A DNA stretch of 64,000 nt from Streptomyces cyaneogriseus subsp. noncyanogenus. Lineage in GTDB: Bacteria > Actinomycetota > Actinomycetes > Streptomycetales > Streptomycetaceae. The position numbers and the translations under genes are program-made. Of this stretch, positions 35,759-42,823 are shown piece after piece. The notes below the pieces were generated by a model, which saw nothing but the letters and a program-made list of their open reading frames with translations, was not told the DNA's origin and did not search any database. How positions within the stretch are numbered: the first letter of the stretch is position 1; each line of letters begins with the position of its first letter. Where the stretch lies: the NCBI RefSeq assembly GCF_000931445.1, contig NZ_CP010849.1:5084001-5148000 (forward strand), in the 5' to 3' direction.

Positions 35759-36585
35759 AGCGCTCGCTCTTCGGCCGCCTGTGGCCCAACCTCACGGCCG
35801 CTGTCCTGTTCGTCGGCTTCGTCTTCCCCGTCTACTGGATGTTCGCCACGGCCTTCAAACCGACCGGCGACATCATCACCGAGGACCCGGTCTGGTTCCC
35901 GACCGACATCACCTTCGAGCACTTCAAGACGGCGACCGGCGTCGACCACTTCTGGACCTACGTCACCAACTCCCTGATCGTCACCGTTCTCGCGGTCGTC
36001 TTCTCCCTGATCATCGCGCTGGCCGGCTCCTTCGCCCTGGCCCGCATGCGGTTCCGCGGACGGCGCGGCTTCATCATCGGCTTCATGCTGGCCCAGATGG
36101 CGCCCTGGGAAGTCATGGTCATCGCGATGTACCTGATCGTGCGGGACGCCTCGATGCTCAACAGCCTGGTGCCGCTGACCGTCTTCTACATGATGATGAT
36201 CCTCCCCTTCACCATCCTGACGCTGCGCGGCTTCGTCGCCGCCGTCCCGAAGGAACTGGAGGAGGCGGCGATGGTCGACGGCTGCACCCGGGTGACCGCC
36301 TTCCGCCGGGTCATCCTCCCCCTGCTCGCGCCCGGCCTGATGTCCACCTCCCTCTTCGGCTTCGTCACCGCCTGGAACGAGTACGCCCTCGTCCTGGTGC
36401 TCAACAAGGACGCCGAGGCCAAGACGCTGCCCCTGTGGCTGTCGGGCTTCCAGACCGCCTTCGGCGACGACTGGGGCGCCACCATGGCCGCCTCGTCCCT
36501 CTTCGCCGTCCCCATCCTGATCCTCTTCGTCTTCCTCCAGCGCCGGGCCGTCAACGGCCTGACCGCGGGCGCCGTGAAGGGATAA
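35755..36585 (+). CDS. dasC: DasC, sugar ABC transporter permease
   Basis: A 276-residue MalG-type permease with six transmembrane helices. The EAA motif is ELEEAAMVDGCTRVTAFRRVILPLLAPG. The GTG at 35755 overlaps the dasB TGA. A longer open frame extends upstream through dasB, but it is out of frame with dasB and has no membrane character. Works with DasA, DasB and the MsiK ATPase. Confidence 0.94.
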   Translation: MKRSLFGRLWPNLTAAVLFVGFVFPVYWMFATAFKPTGDIITEDPVWFPTDITFEHFKTATGVDHFWTYVTNSLIVTVLAVVFSLIIALAGSFALARMRFRGRRGFIIGFMLAQMAPWEVMVIAMYLIVRDASMLNSLVPLTVFYMMMILPFTILTLRGFVAAVPKELEEAAMVDGCTRVTAFRRVILPLLAPGLMSTSLFGFVTAWNEYALVLVLNKDAEAKTLPLWLSGFQTAFGDDWGATMAASSLFAVPILILFVFLQRRAVNGLTAGAVKG

Positions 36586-36594
36586 CGCCACCCG

Positions 36595-38079
36595 ATGACG
36601 ACATTCGCCAGCGGTACCGACACCCTGACGCGCGACGCGCTGACGGTCCTCCAGCCCGGTTTCACCGGGACCACCGCCCCCGACTGGCTGCTGCGCCGCC
36701 TCGGCGAGGGCCTGGCCACCGTCGGCCTGTTCGGCCGCAACATCACCACACCGGAGCAGCTCGCCGCCCTCACCGCCCAGTTGCGCGCCGAACGCGACGA
36801 CGTCCTCGTCGCCATCGACGAGGAGGGCGGCGACGTCACCCGCCTGGAGGTGCGCACCGGCTCCTCCTTCCCCGGCAACCACGCCCTCGGCGCGGTGGAC
36901 GACGTGGAGCTGACCCGGGAGGTGGCCGCGGAACTGGGCCGCCGCCTCGCCGCCTGCGGGGTGAACTTCAACTGGGCCCCGTCGGCCGACGTCAACTCCA
37001 ACCCGGGCAACCCGGTGATCGGCGTACGCTCCTTCGGCGCCGACCCCGCCCTGGTCGCCCGGCACACCGCCGCCTACGTCACCGGACTGCAGTCGGCCGG
37101 AGTGGCGGCCTGCACCAAGCACTTCCCCGGCCACGGCGACACGGCCGTCGACTCCCACCTCGACCTGCCGCGCATCGACGCGGACCCCGAGGTGCTGGCC
37201 GAGCGGGAACTGGTCCCCTTCCGCGCCGCCATCGCCGCCGGCACCCGGGCGGTGATGAGCGCCCACATCCTGGTCCCCGCCCTGGACCCGGACCACCCGG
37301 CGACCCTCTCCCGCCGCATCCTCACCGACCTGCTGCGCGGCGAACTCGGCTACGACGGCCTGATCGTCACCGACGGCATGGAGATGCGCGCGATCTCCGC
37401 CACGTACGGCATCGAGCGCGGCAGCGTCCTGGCCCTCGCCGCCGGCGCCGACGCCATCTGCGTGGGCGGCGGCCTGGCCGACGAGGAGACCGTACGGCGG
37501 CTGCGCGACGCCCTGGTCGCGGCGGTCCGCTCCGGCGATTTGGCCGAGGAGCGCCTGGCGGACGCGGCGCAGCGGATCAGGACCCTGGCCCGCACCACGG
37601 CGGACCCGCTCCCGGCGGCCGCCGGGGCCGGTGACGAGGCGGTGGGCCTGCGCGCCGCCCGCCGCGCCCTGAAGGCCACCGGAGCCGACGGCTTCACCCC
37701 CCTCACCGAGGCGCCCTACGTCGCCGCCCTCACCCCCGTCGCGAACATCGCCGTCGGGGACGACACCCCCTGGGGCGTCGCCGCCGAACTCGCCCGCCTG
37801 CTCCCCGGCACGGAGACGGGCGGCTTCACCGGCGCGGACGCCGGCCGGGGCGTACTGGAGGCGGCCGGCCACCGCCGGATCGTGGCCGTCGTCCGCGACG
37901 AGCACCGCCACCCCTGGATGGCCGCCGCCCTCGACACCCTGCTGGCGGCCCGCCCCGACACCGTCGTGGTCGAGATGGGCGTCCCCCAGGCCACGCCCCG
38001 CGGCGCCCTCCACCTGGCCACCCACGGCGCGGCCCGCGTCTGCGGCCGGGCGGCGGCGGAGGTGATCGCGGGGATCTGA
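36595..38079 (+). CDS. dasD: DasD, family 3 glycoside hydrolase (beta-N-acetylglucosaminidase)
   Basis: A 494-residue GH3 enzyme without signal peptide, so cytoplasmic. The family signatures are IDEEGGDVTRLE, the NagZ-type catalytic histidine loop KHFPGHGDTAVDSH and the nucleophile aspartate region GLIVTDGMEMRAIS. It probably splits imported chitobiose to N-acetylglucosamine. A C-terminal domain of about 150 residues, beyond the single-domain NagZ core, is Ala-rich. It starts nine bases after dasC and ends before a very strong hairpin, so it closes the operon. Confidence 0.93.
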   Translation: MTTFASGTDTLTRDALTVLQPGFTGTTAPDWLLRRLGEGLATVGLFGRNITTPEQLAALTAQLRAERDDVLVAIDEEGGDVTRLEVRTGSSFPGNHALGAVDDVELTREVAAELGRRLAACGVNFNWAPSADVNSNPGNPVIGVRSFGADPALVARHTAAYVTGLQSAGVAACTKHFPGHGDTAVDSHLDLPRIDADPEVLAERELVPFRAAIAAGTRAVMSAHILVPALDPDHPATLSRRILTDLLRGELGYDGLIVTDGMEMRAISATYGIERGSVLALAAGADAICVGGGLADEETVRRLRDALVAAVRSGDLAEERLADAAQRIRTLARTTADPLPAAAGAGDEAVGLRAARRALKATGADGFTPLTEAPYVAALTPVANIAVGDDTPWGVAAELARLLPGTETGGFTGADAGRGVLEAAGHRRIVAVVRDEHRHPWMAAALDTLLAARPDTVVVEMGVPQATPRGALHLATHGAARVCGRAAAEVIAGI

Positions 38080-38087
38080 CACCGCCC

Positions 38088-38142
38088 CGTACGCACAAGG
38101 CGCCGGTCCCTCCGCGGAGGGACCGGCGCCTTCTGCGTACGG
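38088..38142 (+). terminator. Strong hairpin terminator after dasD
   Basis: An 18-bp perfect GC-rich inverted repeat (38097-38132) extends, after a one-base bulge, by further pairs of cgtacgca/tgcgtacg. The stem starts nine bases after the dasD stop and ends the das operon. Confidence 0.85.
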
Positions 38143-38325
38143 GAGCCGTCGCAGGGGACCAGGGTCTTTCGTTTGGATCGGGCCGGATCAGGGAGCGGGG
38201 TCCGGTGCCGTGCATCGCAAGGCGGAGGAGGGCGCCATGGCGGAGCCATGGCAACCGACGACAACGCGGCGGTGGGGGTCCCTCCCGCGCGAGCGAAGCC
38301 GAGCGTGGGGGAATGGTGCCAGGCC

Positions 38326-38367
38326 TCGTATAACTTCGTATAATGTATGCTATACGAAGTTATTACG
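38326..38367 (+). other. 454 Titanium paired-end linker (loxP core), copy 1
   Basis: A perfect 34-bp loxP site (38330-38363, 13-bp arms around atgtatgc) is flanked by tcgt and tacg. This 42-mer is the Roche 454 Titanium paired-end linker. At about 33% GC it stands out sharply. Almost certainly untrimmed sequencing linker, not genome. Confidence 0.93.
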
Positions 38368-38416
38368 CACGGTGGTCGTCGACGAGGCCGCCGCGTCCAA
38401 GCTGAAGCTCGCCGGC
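38368..38416 (-). other. Misplaced 49-nt inverted copy of the nagB 3' region
   Basis: These 49 bases are the exact reverse complement of 38662-38710 inside nagB. They lie between the two linker copies, as the second half of a paired-end read would. Not a pseudogene. Confidence 0.9.
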
Positions 38417-38458
38417 TCGTATAACTTCGTATAATGTATGCTATACGAAGTTATTACG
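38417..38458 (+). other. 454 Titanium paired-end linker (loxP core), copy 2
   Basis: Identical to the 42-mer at 38326-38367 and in the same orientation (loxP core 38421-38454). Confidence 0.93.
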
Positions 38459-38582
38459 CCGGTGCCGTGCATCGCAAGGCGGAGGAGGGCGCCATGGCGG
38501 AGCCATGGCAACCGACGACAACGCGGCGGTGGGGGTCCCTCCCGCGCGAGCGAAGCCGAGCGTGGGGGAATGGTGCCAGGCC
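38459..38582. repeat. 124-bp artefactual duplication of 38202-38325
   Basis: Every base matches 38202-38325 at an offset of 257. The first copy stops exactly at linker 1 and the second starts exactly after linker 2, so it is a product of joining untrimmed reads. The true sequence probably runs from 38325 straight to 38583. Confidence 0.9.
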
Positions 38583-38613
38583 CCGCGAGCCCGGCGTGAC
38601 CCAAACGAGGGCC

Positions 38614-39399
38614 CTAGATGCCCTGCCAGGCGGGCTTGTTGGCGTAGGCGTGCCGGAAGTAGCCGGCGAGCTTCAGCTTGGACGCGGCGGCCTCGTCGAC
38701 GACCACCGTGGCGTGCGGGTGCAACTGGAGCGCGGAGGCCGGGCACACCGCGGCGACCGGGCCCTCGACGGAGGCGGCGACCGCGTCCGCCTTGCCCTCC
38801 CCGGTGGCCAGCAGCACCAGATGCCGCGCCTCCAGGATCGTGCCGATGCCCTGCGTGATCACGTGGTGCGGCACCTGCCCGATGTCACCGTCGAAGAAGC
38901 GCGCGTTGTCCACCCGGGTCTGCTCGGTCAGCGTCTTGATCCGGGTCCGCGAGGCCAGCGACGAGCACGGCTCGTTGAAACCGATGTGCCCGTCGGTGCC
39001 GATGCCCAGCAACTGGAGGTCCACCCCGCCGGCCTCGGCCAGCGCCCTGTCGTACGCCTCGCAGGCGCCCTGCACGTCCTCGGCCGTGCCGTCAGGGCCC
39101 ATGAACGCGTCCATGCCGATCCCGAGCGGCTCGAGCACCTCGCGCCGCAGCACCGAGCGGTAGGACTCCGGGTGCTCCGCGGGCAGCCCCACGTACTCGT
39201 CGAGCTGGGCGATCCGCGCACGCGAGGTGTCCACGGCACCCGAGCGCACCCTGGCCGCGAGTGCCTCGTACACGGGCAGCGGCGTCGAGCCGGTGGCGAC
39301 CCCGAGCAGGGCGTCGGGCTTGCGCCGGAGCAGCTTCGCCATGGCCTCGGCGATGAGCTCGCCGCCCGCCCTGGCGTCGGGAACGATGACAACTTCCAC
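38614..39399 (-). CDS. nagB: Glucosamine-6-phosphate deaminase
   Basis: This 261-residue enzyme isomerises and deaminates glucosamine-6-phosphate to fructose-6-phosphate and ammonia, feeding aminosugars into glycolysis. Characteristic segments are LGVATGSTPLPVYEAL, the catalytic-aspartate region IAQLDEYVGLP, and LLGIGTDGHIGFNEP. The gene converges on dasD and is divergent from a SIS-domain gene. A dre-like site lies at 39450-39466, so DasR should control it. The last stop overlaps the end of the inverted-repeat element. Confidence 0.95.
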   Translation of the reverse strand: MEVVIVPDARAGGELIAEAMAKLLRRKPDALLGVATGSTPLPVYEALAARVRSGAVDTSRARIAQLDEYVGLPAEHPESYRSVLRREVLEPLGIGMDAFMGPDGTAEDVQGACEAYDRALAEAGGVDLQLLGIGTDGHIGFNEPCSSLASRTRIKTLTEQTRVDNARFFDGDIGQVPHHVITQGIGTILEARHLVLLATGEGKADAVAASVEGPVAAVCPASALQLHPHATVVVDEAAASKLKLAGYFRHAYANKPAWQGI

Positions 39400-39712
39400 G
39401 CTGGCCTGCCGTTTCGAAGAGGGGACTCGAGAGCACCCGGGAGGGGCTATGTGGTTTAGACCAATCTAACAGAGGGGTGCCCCTCCTCCCAGGACCTTCC
39501 GCGTCTCCCGGGGCTCGCCCGCCCCCCCCTCCCCACCCCTCCCCGCCCTCCCGGGTGCGGCGCCGCCGAGGACGCCCGGTCGCCGCCCAGCGCGGGCGTT
39601 CCCGGCGCGCAGGCGGTGCAATGGACGTGCCAGGGACGCGCCAGGGGCGTGCCAGGGACGCCAGGGCCCCGCGACGCCCCCGGCACCGCGACCCGCCACC
39701 GGGAGGAACCGC
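39400..39712. other. Intergenic region nagB-SIS gene with dre site and short repeats
   Basis: The spacer contains a DasR-like site next to the nagB start, then a very C-rich tract (39481-39560). At 39625-39666 there is an 11-bp tandem array (units acgtgccaggg, acgcgccaggg, gcgtgccaggg, then a shortened unit). No coding frame is supported. Confidence 0.55.
39450..39466. promoter_or_regulatory. DasR site (dre) at nagB promoter
   Basis: ATGTGGTTTAGACCAATCT reads on the other strand as ATTGGTCTAAACCACA, close to the dre consensus ACTGGTCTAGACCACT. It lies 51 bases upstream of the nagB start and is shared with the divergent SIS-domain gene. Confidence 0.8.
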
Positions 39713-40783
39713 ATGACCGCCACCGCACCGGACGACCACCGCGAACTCCCCGGCCGGATCATGGCCCGGGAGATGGCCGAGCAGCCCGCCGTCCTGCGCC
39801 GGATCCTCGCCGAGGGCGCCCCCACCATCCGCCAGGTGGCCGAGCGGATCGCCGCCCGCGCGCCCCGCTTCGTGCTGCTGACCGCCCGCGGCACCTCCGA
39901 CAACGCCGCCCTGTACGCCAAGTACCTGCTGGAGATCCGCCTCGGCCTGCCCTGCGGCCTCACCTCGATGTCGACCGTCACGGCCTACGGCGCCCGCCCC
40001 GATCTCACCGACGTCCTGGCCGTCACCGTCAGCCAGTCGGGCGGCTCCCCGGACCTCGTGGCGTCCACCCGCGCCGCCCGCGAGGCCGGCGCGATCACGC
40101 TGGCGGTGACCAACAACCCCGACTCACCACTGGCCGGCGTCTCCGAGTACCACATCGACATCATGGCCGGACCGGAGAAGGCCCTCCCCGCGACCAAGAC
40201 CTACACCGCCTCCCTCCTGGCGCTGTACCTCTTCACCGAGGGCCTGCGCGGCGGCGACGGCGCCCCCGCGCAGATGCTGCCGGGGCTCGCCGAACAGCTC
40301 CTCGCCCGGCACGACGAGGTCCGCGCGCTCGCCGCCCGCTACCGCTTCGCCGAGCGCATGGTGATCACCTCCCGCGGCTACGGCTACCCCACGGCCAAGG
40401 AAGCCGCCCTGAAACTGATGGAGACCAGCTACATCCCCGCCCTGTCCTACTCCGGCGCCGATCTGCTGCACGGCCCGCTCGCCATGGTCGACAACGTGTC
40501 ACCGGTGATCGCGGTCGTCACCGACGGCCGGGGCGGCGAGGCCCTCCAGCCCGTCCTGGACCGGCTGCGGGGCCGGGGCGCCGATCTGATGGTCGTCGGG
40601 CCCGGACGGTACGTGGAGAAGGCGTCGGCCGGTTTCGTCCTGCCCACCGAGGGCGTGCCCGAGGAGATCCAGACCGTCCTGGAGATCATCCCCCTCCAGC
40701 TCCTGGCGTACGAGGTCACCATCGCCCGCGGCCAGGACCCGGACGCGCCCCGCGCCCTGGCGAAGGTGACCGAGACGCACTGA
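39713..40783 (+). CDS. SIS-domain aminosugar-phosphate isomerase/deaminase (NagB-II/GlmD-like)
   Basis: A 356-residue protein made of two SIS domains, equal to the isomerase half of GlmS without its glutaminase. The first sugar-phosphate-binding segment is VLLTARGTSDNAALYAKY and VSQSGGSPDLVASTRAA; the second is VITSRGYGYPTAKEAALKLMET. The C-terminus (RGQDPDAPRALAKVTETH) matches the GlmS-type catalytic tail. Stand-alone proteins of this kind act as glucosamine-6-phosphate deaminases or related isomerases. The gene is divergent from nagB and shares its dre region, which supports aminosugar catabolism. GGGAGGAA precedes the ATG. Exact reaction uncertain. Confidence 0.85.
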   Translation: MTATAPDDHRELPGRIMAREMAEQPAVLRRILAEGAPTIRQVAERIAARAPRFVLLTARGTSDNAALYAKYLLEIRLGLPCGLTSMSTVTAYGARPDLTDVLAVTVSQSGGSPDLVASTRAAREAGAITLAVTNNPDSPLAGVSEYHIDIMAGPEKALPATKTYTASLLALYLFTEGLRGGDGAPAQMLPGLAEQLLARHDEVRALAARYRFAERMVITSRGYGYPTAKEAALKLMETSYIPALSYSGADLLHGPLAMVDNVSPVIAVVTDGRGGEALQPVLDRLRGRGADLMVVGPGRYVEKASAGFVLPTEGVPEEIQTVLEIIPLQLLAYEVTIARGQDPDAPRALAKVTETH

Positions 40784-40819
40784 CGCCCGCGCCCCCGCCG
40801 GGCGACCCCGCCCCTCCGC

Positions 40820-41572
40820 CTACGTCAGCGAACCCCCCGTCGCGTCGACCCAGCTCCCCGTCACCCACCGGCCGCCGTCCGACACCAGGAAGGCCACCAC
40901 GTCGGCCACGTCGGCCGGGGTGCCGACCCCGCCCAGCGCCGAGTACGCCGCCGCCCGCGCCCAGCCGTCCGGGCTTCCGTGCAGCAGCTCGGCGGTGTTG
41001 TCGGTGTCGATGATCCCGGGCGCCACCGAGTTCACCGTGATGCCCCGCGCGCCCAGCACCTTGGACAGGTCCCGGGAGAACACGTCCAGCGCGCCCTTCG
41101 TCATCGCGTACGCCACGTTGTCCGGCATCACTGCCGTGCGGGCGAGCCCCGAGGAGATGTTGACGACCCGGCCGCCGTCCCGCAGCCGTGTCATACCGTG
41201 CTTGAGAAGGAAGAACGGCGCCTTCACATTGACCGCGAAGACCCGGTCGAAGTCGTCCTCCGTTATCTCCCCGATCGGGCGCGCGCTGCCGATCCCGGCG
41301 TTGTTCACCAGGATGTCCAGTCCGTCCGCGTGCCGGTCGAACTCCTCCCACAGCGCCTCGGCGTCCCCGGGCACGCCCAGCTCCACACCGATCGCGAACG
41401 CCGAGCCGCCCGCGGCCTCGATCGCGGCGACCGTCTCCTTCGCCGCCGTCTCGTTCCTGCCGTAGTGCACGGCGACCCGTGCGCCGTCGCGCCCGAGCCG
41501 CTCGGCGATCCCCCGGCCGATCCCCCTGCTCGCCCCCGTCACCAGGGCAGTCCTGCCCGTCAGCACGCCCAT
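40820..41572 (-). CDS. Short-chain dehydrogenase/reductase
   Basis: A 250-residue classical SDR. The cofactor motif TGASRGIG (residues 12-19), NNAG, the catalytic serine region NISSG and the catalytic YxxxK (YAMTK) are all present. An Arg near the end of strand 2 (HYGRNE) favours NADP(H). The substrate is unknown. It is divergent from a TetR regulator, and the spacer holds two matching palindromes, so it is probably the target of that regulator. Confidence 0.9.
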   Translation of the reverse strand: MGVLTGRTALVTGASRGIGRGIAERLGRDGARVAVHYGRNETAAKETVAAIEAAGGSAFAIGVELGVPGDAEALWEEFDRHADGLDILVNNAGIGSARPIGEITEDDFDRVFAVNVKAPFFLLKHGMTRLRDGGRVVNISSGLARTAVMPDNVAYAMTKGALDVFSRDLSKVLGARGITVNSVAPGIIDTDNTAELLHGSPDGWARAAAYSALGGVGTPADVADVVAFLVSDGGRWVTGSWVDATGGSLT

Positions 41573-41596
41573 GTCGGCGCCCCCTCCTGATTTGTC

Positions 41597-41655
41597 TAGT
41601 GGTCGCTACAGAAAGACCGTACAACGGCCCGCCGATATTTATCTAGTGCCCGCTA
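41597..41655. promoter_or_regulatory. Paired TetR operators between SDR and TetR genes
   Basis: Two copies of the palindrome TAGTG-NN-CGCTA occur at 41597-41608 and 41644-41655, 47 bases apart. The second is followed directly by TATAAA (41654-41659), the likely -10 of the tetR gene, so binding would block both promoters. Confidence 0.65.
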
Positions 41656-41668
41656 TAAAATGCATCCC

Positions 41669-42352
41669 ATGGTGAGCGGCGAAGAGCGCGAGGGCGGCCG
41701 GACGGCCGCGCGGACCGAGGCCGGGGCGGAGCCGGCGGCCGGCGCGGGGGCGAGGCGCGCGTCCCGGCCCCGGGGCCGCCCCCGCTCCTTCGATCGCGCC
41801 ACGGCCCTGGAGAAGGCCCTCATGGCCTTCTGGGAGCGGGGTTACGAGGCCACCTCCGTCTCCGACCTGACCGGCGTGATGGAGATCGGCGCCCCCAGCC
41901 TGTACGCGGCCTTCGGTGACAAGCGGTCCCTGTTCGAGGAGGCCGTACGGGTGTACGGCGAGCGGTACGGCGCGTTCGGCGAGCGGGCCCTCGCCGAGGA
42001 GCCCACCGCCCGCGCGGCCGTGGAGCGGACACTGCGCGAGGCCGCCGCCGAGTACACGGCTCCCGGCCGCCCGCACGGCTGCATGGTGATCCACGCGGCC
42101 GCCAACTGCTCCACCCCGGAGGTCGAGGAGTCGCTGCGCCGCCGGCGCAACGCCAATATCGCCGCGTTCGAGCGCCGGATACGGGCCGACGTCGACGCCG
42201 GCCTGCTGCCGCCGGACACCGACGCCGCCGCCCTGGCCCGGCACACCGGTGCGATGATCCAGGGCATGTCCCAGCAGGCCCGCGACGGCGCGACCCGTGA
42301 GGAGCTTCAGGCGCTCGCCGAAATTGCCATGACCGTGTGGCCCCGCTCGTGA
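41669..42352 (+). CDS. TetR-family regulator
   Basis: A protein of about 227 residues. A disordered Ala/Glu/Arg N-terminus of 40 residues precedes the HTH (FDRATALEKALMAFWERGYEATSVSDLTGVMEIGAPSLYAAFGDKRSLF). The C-terminal domain contains the phrase PHGCMVIHAAANCS, typical of the TetR_C subgroup that often regulates SDR genes. The ATG at 41669 lies about ten bases after a TATAAA -10, so the mRNA may be leaderless; an ATG at 41660 is the alternative. Two TAGTGNNCGCTA operators in the spacer fit autoregulation. Confidence 0.88.
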   Translation: MVSGEEREGGRTAARTEAGAEPAAGAGARRASRPRGRPRSFDRATALEKALMAFWERGYEATSVSDLTGVMEIGAPSLYAAFGDKRSLFEEAVRVYGERYGAFGERALAEEPTARAAVERTLREAAAEYTAPGRPHGCMVIHAAANCSTPEVEESLRRRRNANIAAFERRIRADVDAGLLPPDTDAAALARHTGAMIQGMSQQARDGATREELQALAEIAMTVWPRS

Positions 42353-42823
42353 GCCAACGGAGTTAGGCTTCATCCGGGTGCCGGACGTCCTCGAGCGCCC
42401 ATGGACGGCGACCACGTCCCGGCACGGTCCACCGCATGGACACGGGCAGTGGTCTAGTCCACAATGGCGACCAGTACACCTCGCACGAGGTGGACGTCAG
42501 GCTTCCGCCTTCCCCGCACAGGAGGGCGGACCGAGGAACCGGTGCTCTCTGCCCTGACTGCCCCGGCTCCTCACCCTTCGGCCGAGCGGGACCGCACACC
42601 CCACGGCCGTTGTTGCTCCGGGCTGCGGTGCCGGGAGGGTTGAGGGTCCCTCCCAGGCGCCGCGGCCCGCGGGTGTCTTCCGGCCCGGTCCGCGCCGCGG
42701 ACGCCCCCCTTCGCCCCTCCTCCGGCCGCCCGGCAGCCGCGGCCGGACCGGCTGCGCGCACGCCTGAACGGGTCCGGGTGGCCGGTTTCGAACGATGAGC
42801 GAGCGTGCGGGTACGCTCCACAC
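42353..42823. other. Intergenic region upstream of pdtaS-like gene
   Basis: This 471-base gap holds a near-consensus dre site at 42448-42463 and a small hairpin near 42629-42656 (gggaggg...ccctccc). Frames on either strand here are Pro/Arg/Gly-rich and look like chance reading of GC-rich DNA. No gene is supported. Confidence 0.5.
42448..42463. promoter_or_regulatory. Orphan DasR site (dre)
   Basis: AGTGGTCTAGTCCACA differs from the dre consensus ACTGGTCTAGACCACT at only a few positions and is one of the two best matches in the window. It lies 96 bases after the TetR gene and 361 before the kinase start, beside no obvious aminosugar gene. Confidence 0.65.

Larger units (their letters stand above)
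38161..38615. repeat. Intergenic MITE-like inverted-repeat element, interrupted by assembly artefact
   Basis: The ends are imperfect inverted repeats about 45 bases long: the left arm starts agggtctttcgtttggatc and the right arm, reversed, starts agggccctcgtttgggtc. The right end reaches the nagB stop codon. Without the 257 artefact bases the element is about 198 bp. The interior contains the phrases gcatcgcaaggcggaggag and ccctcccgcgcgagcgaagc, which I recall as dispersed intergenic repeats in Streptomyces. No transposase is present. Mobile origin is an inference. Confidence 0.55.

Noticed and set aside
35716..38082. 788-residue minus-strand frame
   Set aside because: Antisense to dasC and dasD, which are complete and syntenic.
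38330..38454. Pair of loxP sites as a real engineered floxed locus
   Set aside because: Both sites have the identical extra 4-nt flanks of the 454 linker, enclose only a 49-nt inverted nagB fragment, and are tied to an exact duplication of adjacent sequence. No cassette or marker is present.
38210..39459. Open frames running through the linkers (38210-38434, 38350-38604, 38434-39459)
   Set aside because: They translate linker sequence (phrases such as ITSYNVCYTKLL and MYAIRSYY) and run antisense to nagB. They are artefacts.
42363..42821. 152-residue minus-strand frame and plus-strand frame 42436-42798 in the gap before pdtaS
   Set aside because: Low-complexity Pro/Arg/Gly composition, no ribosome binding site, no family resemblance.
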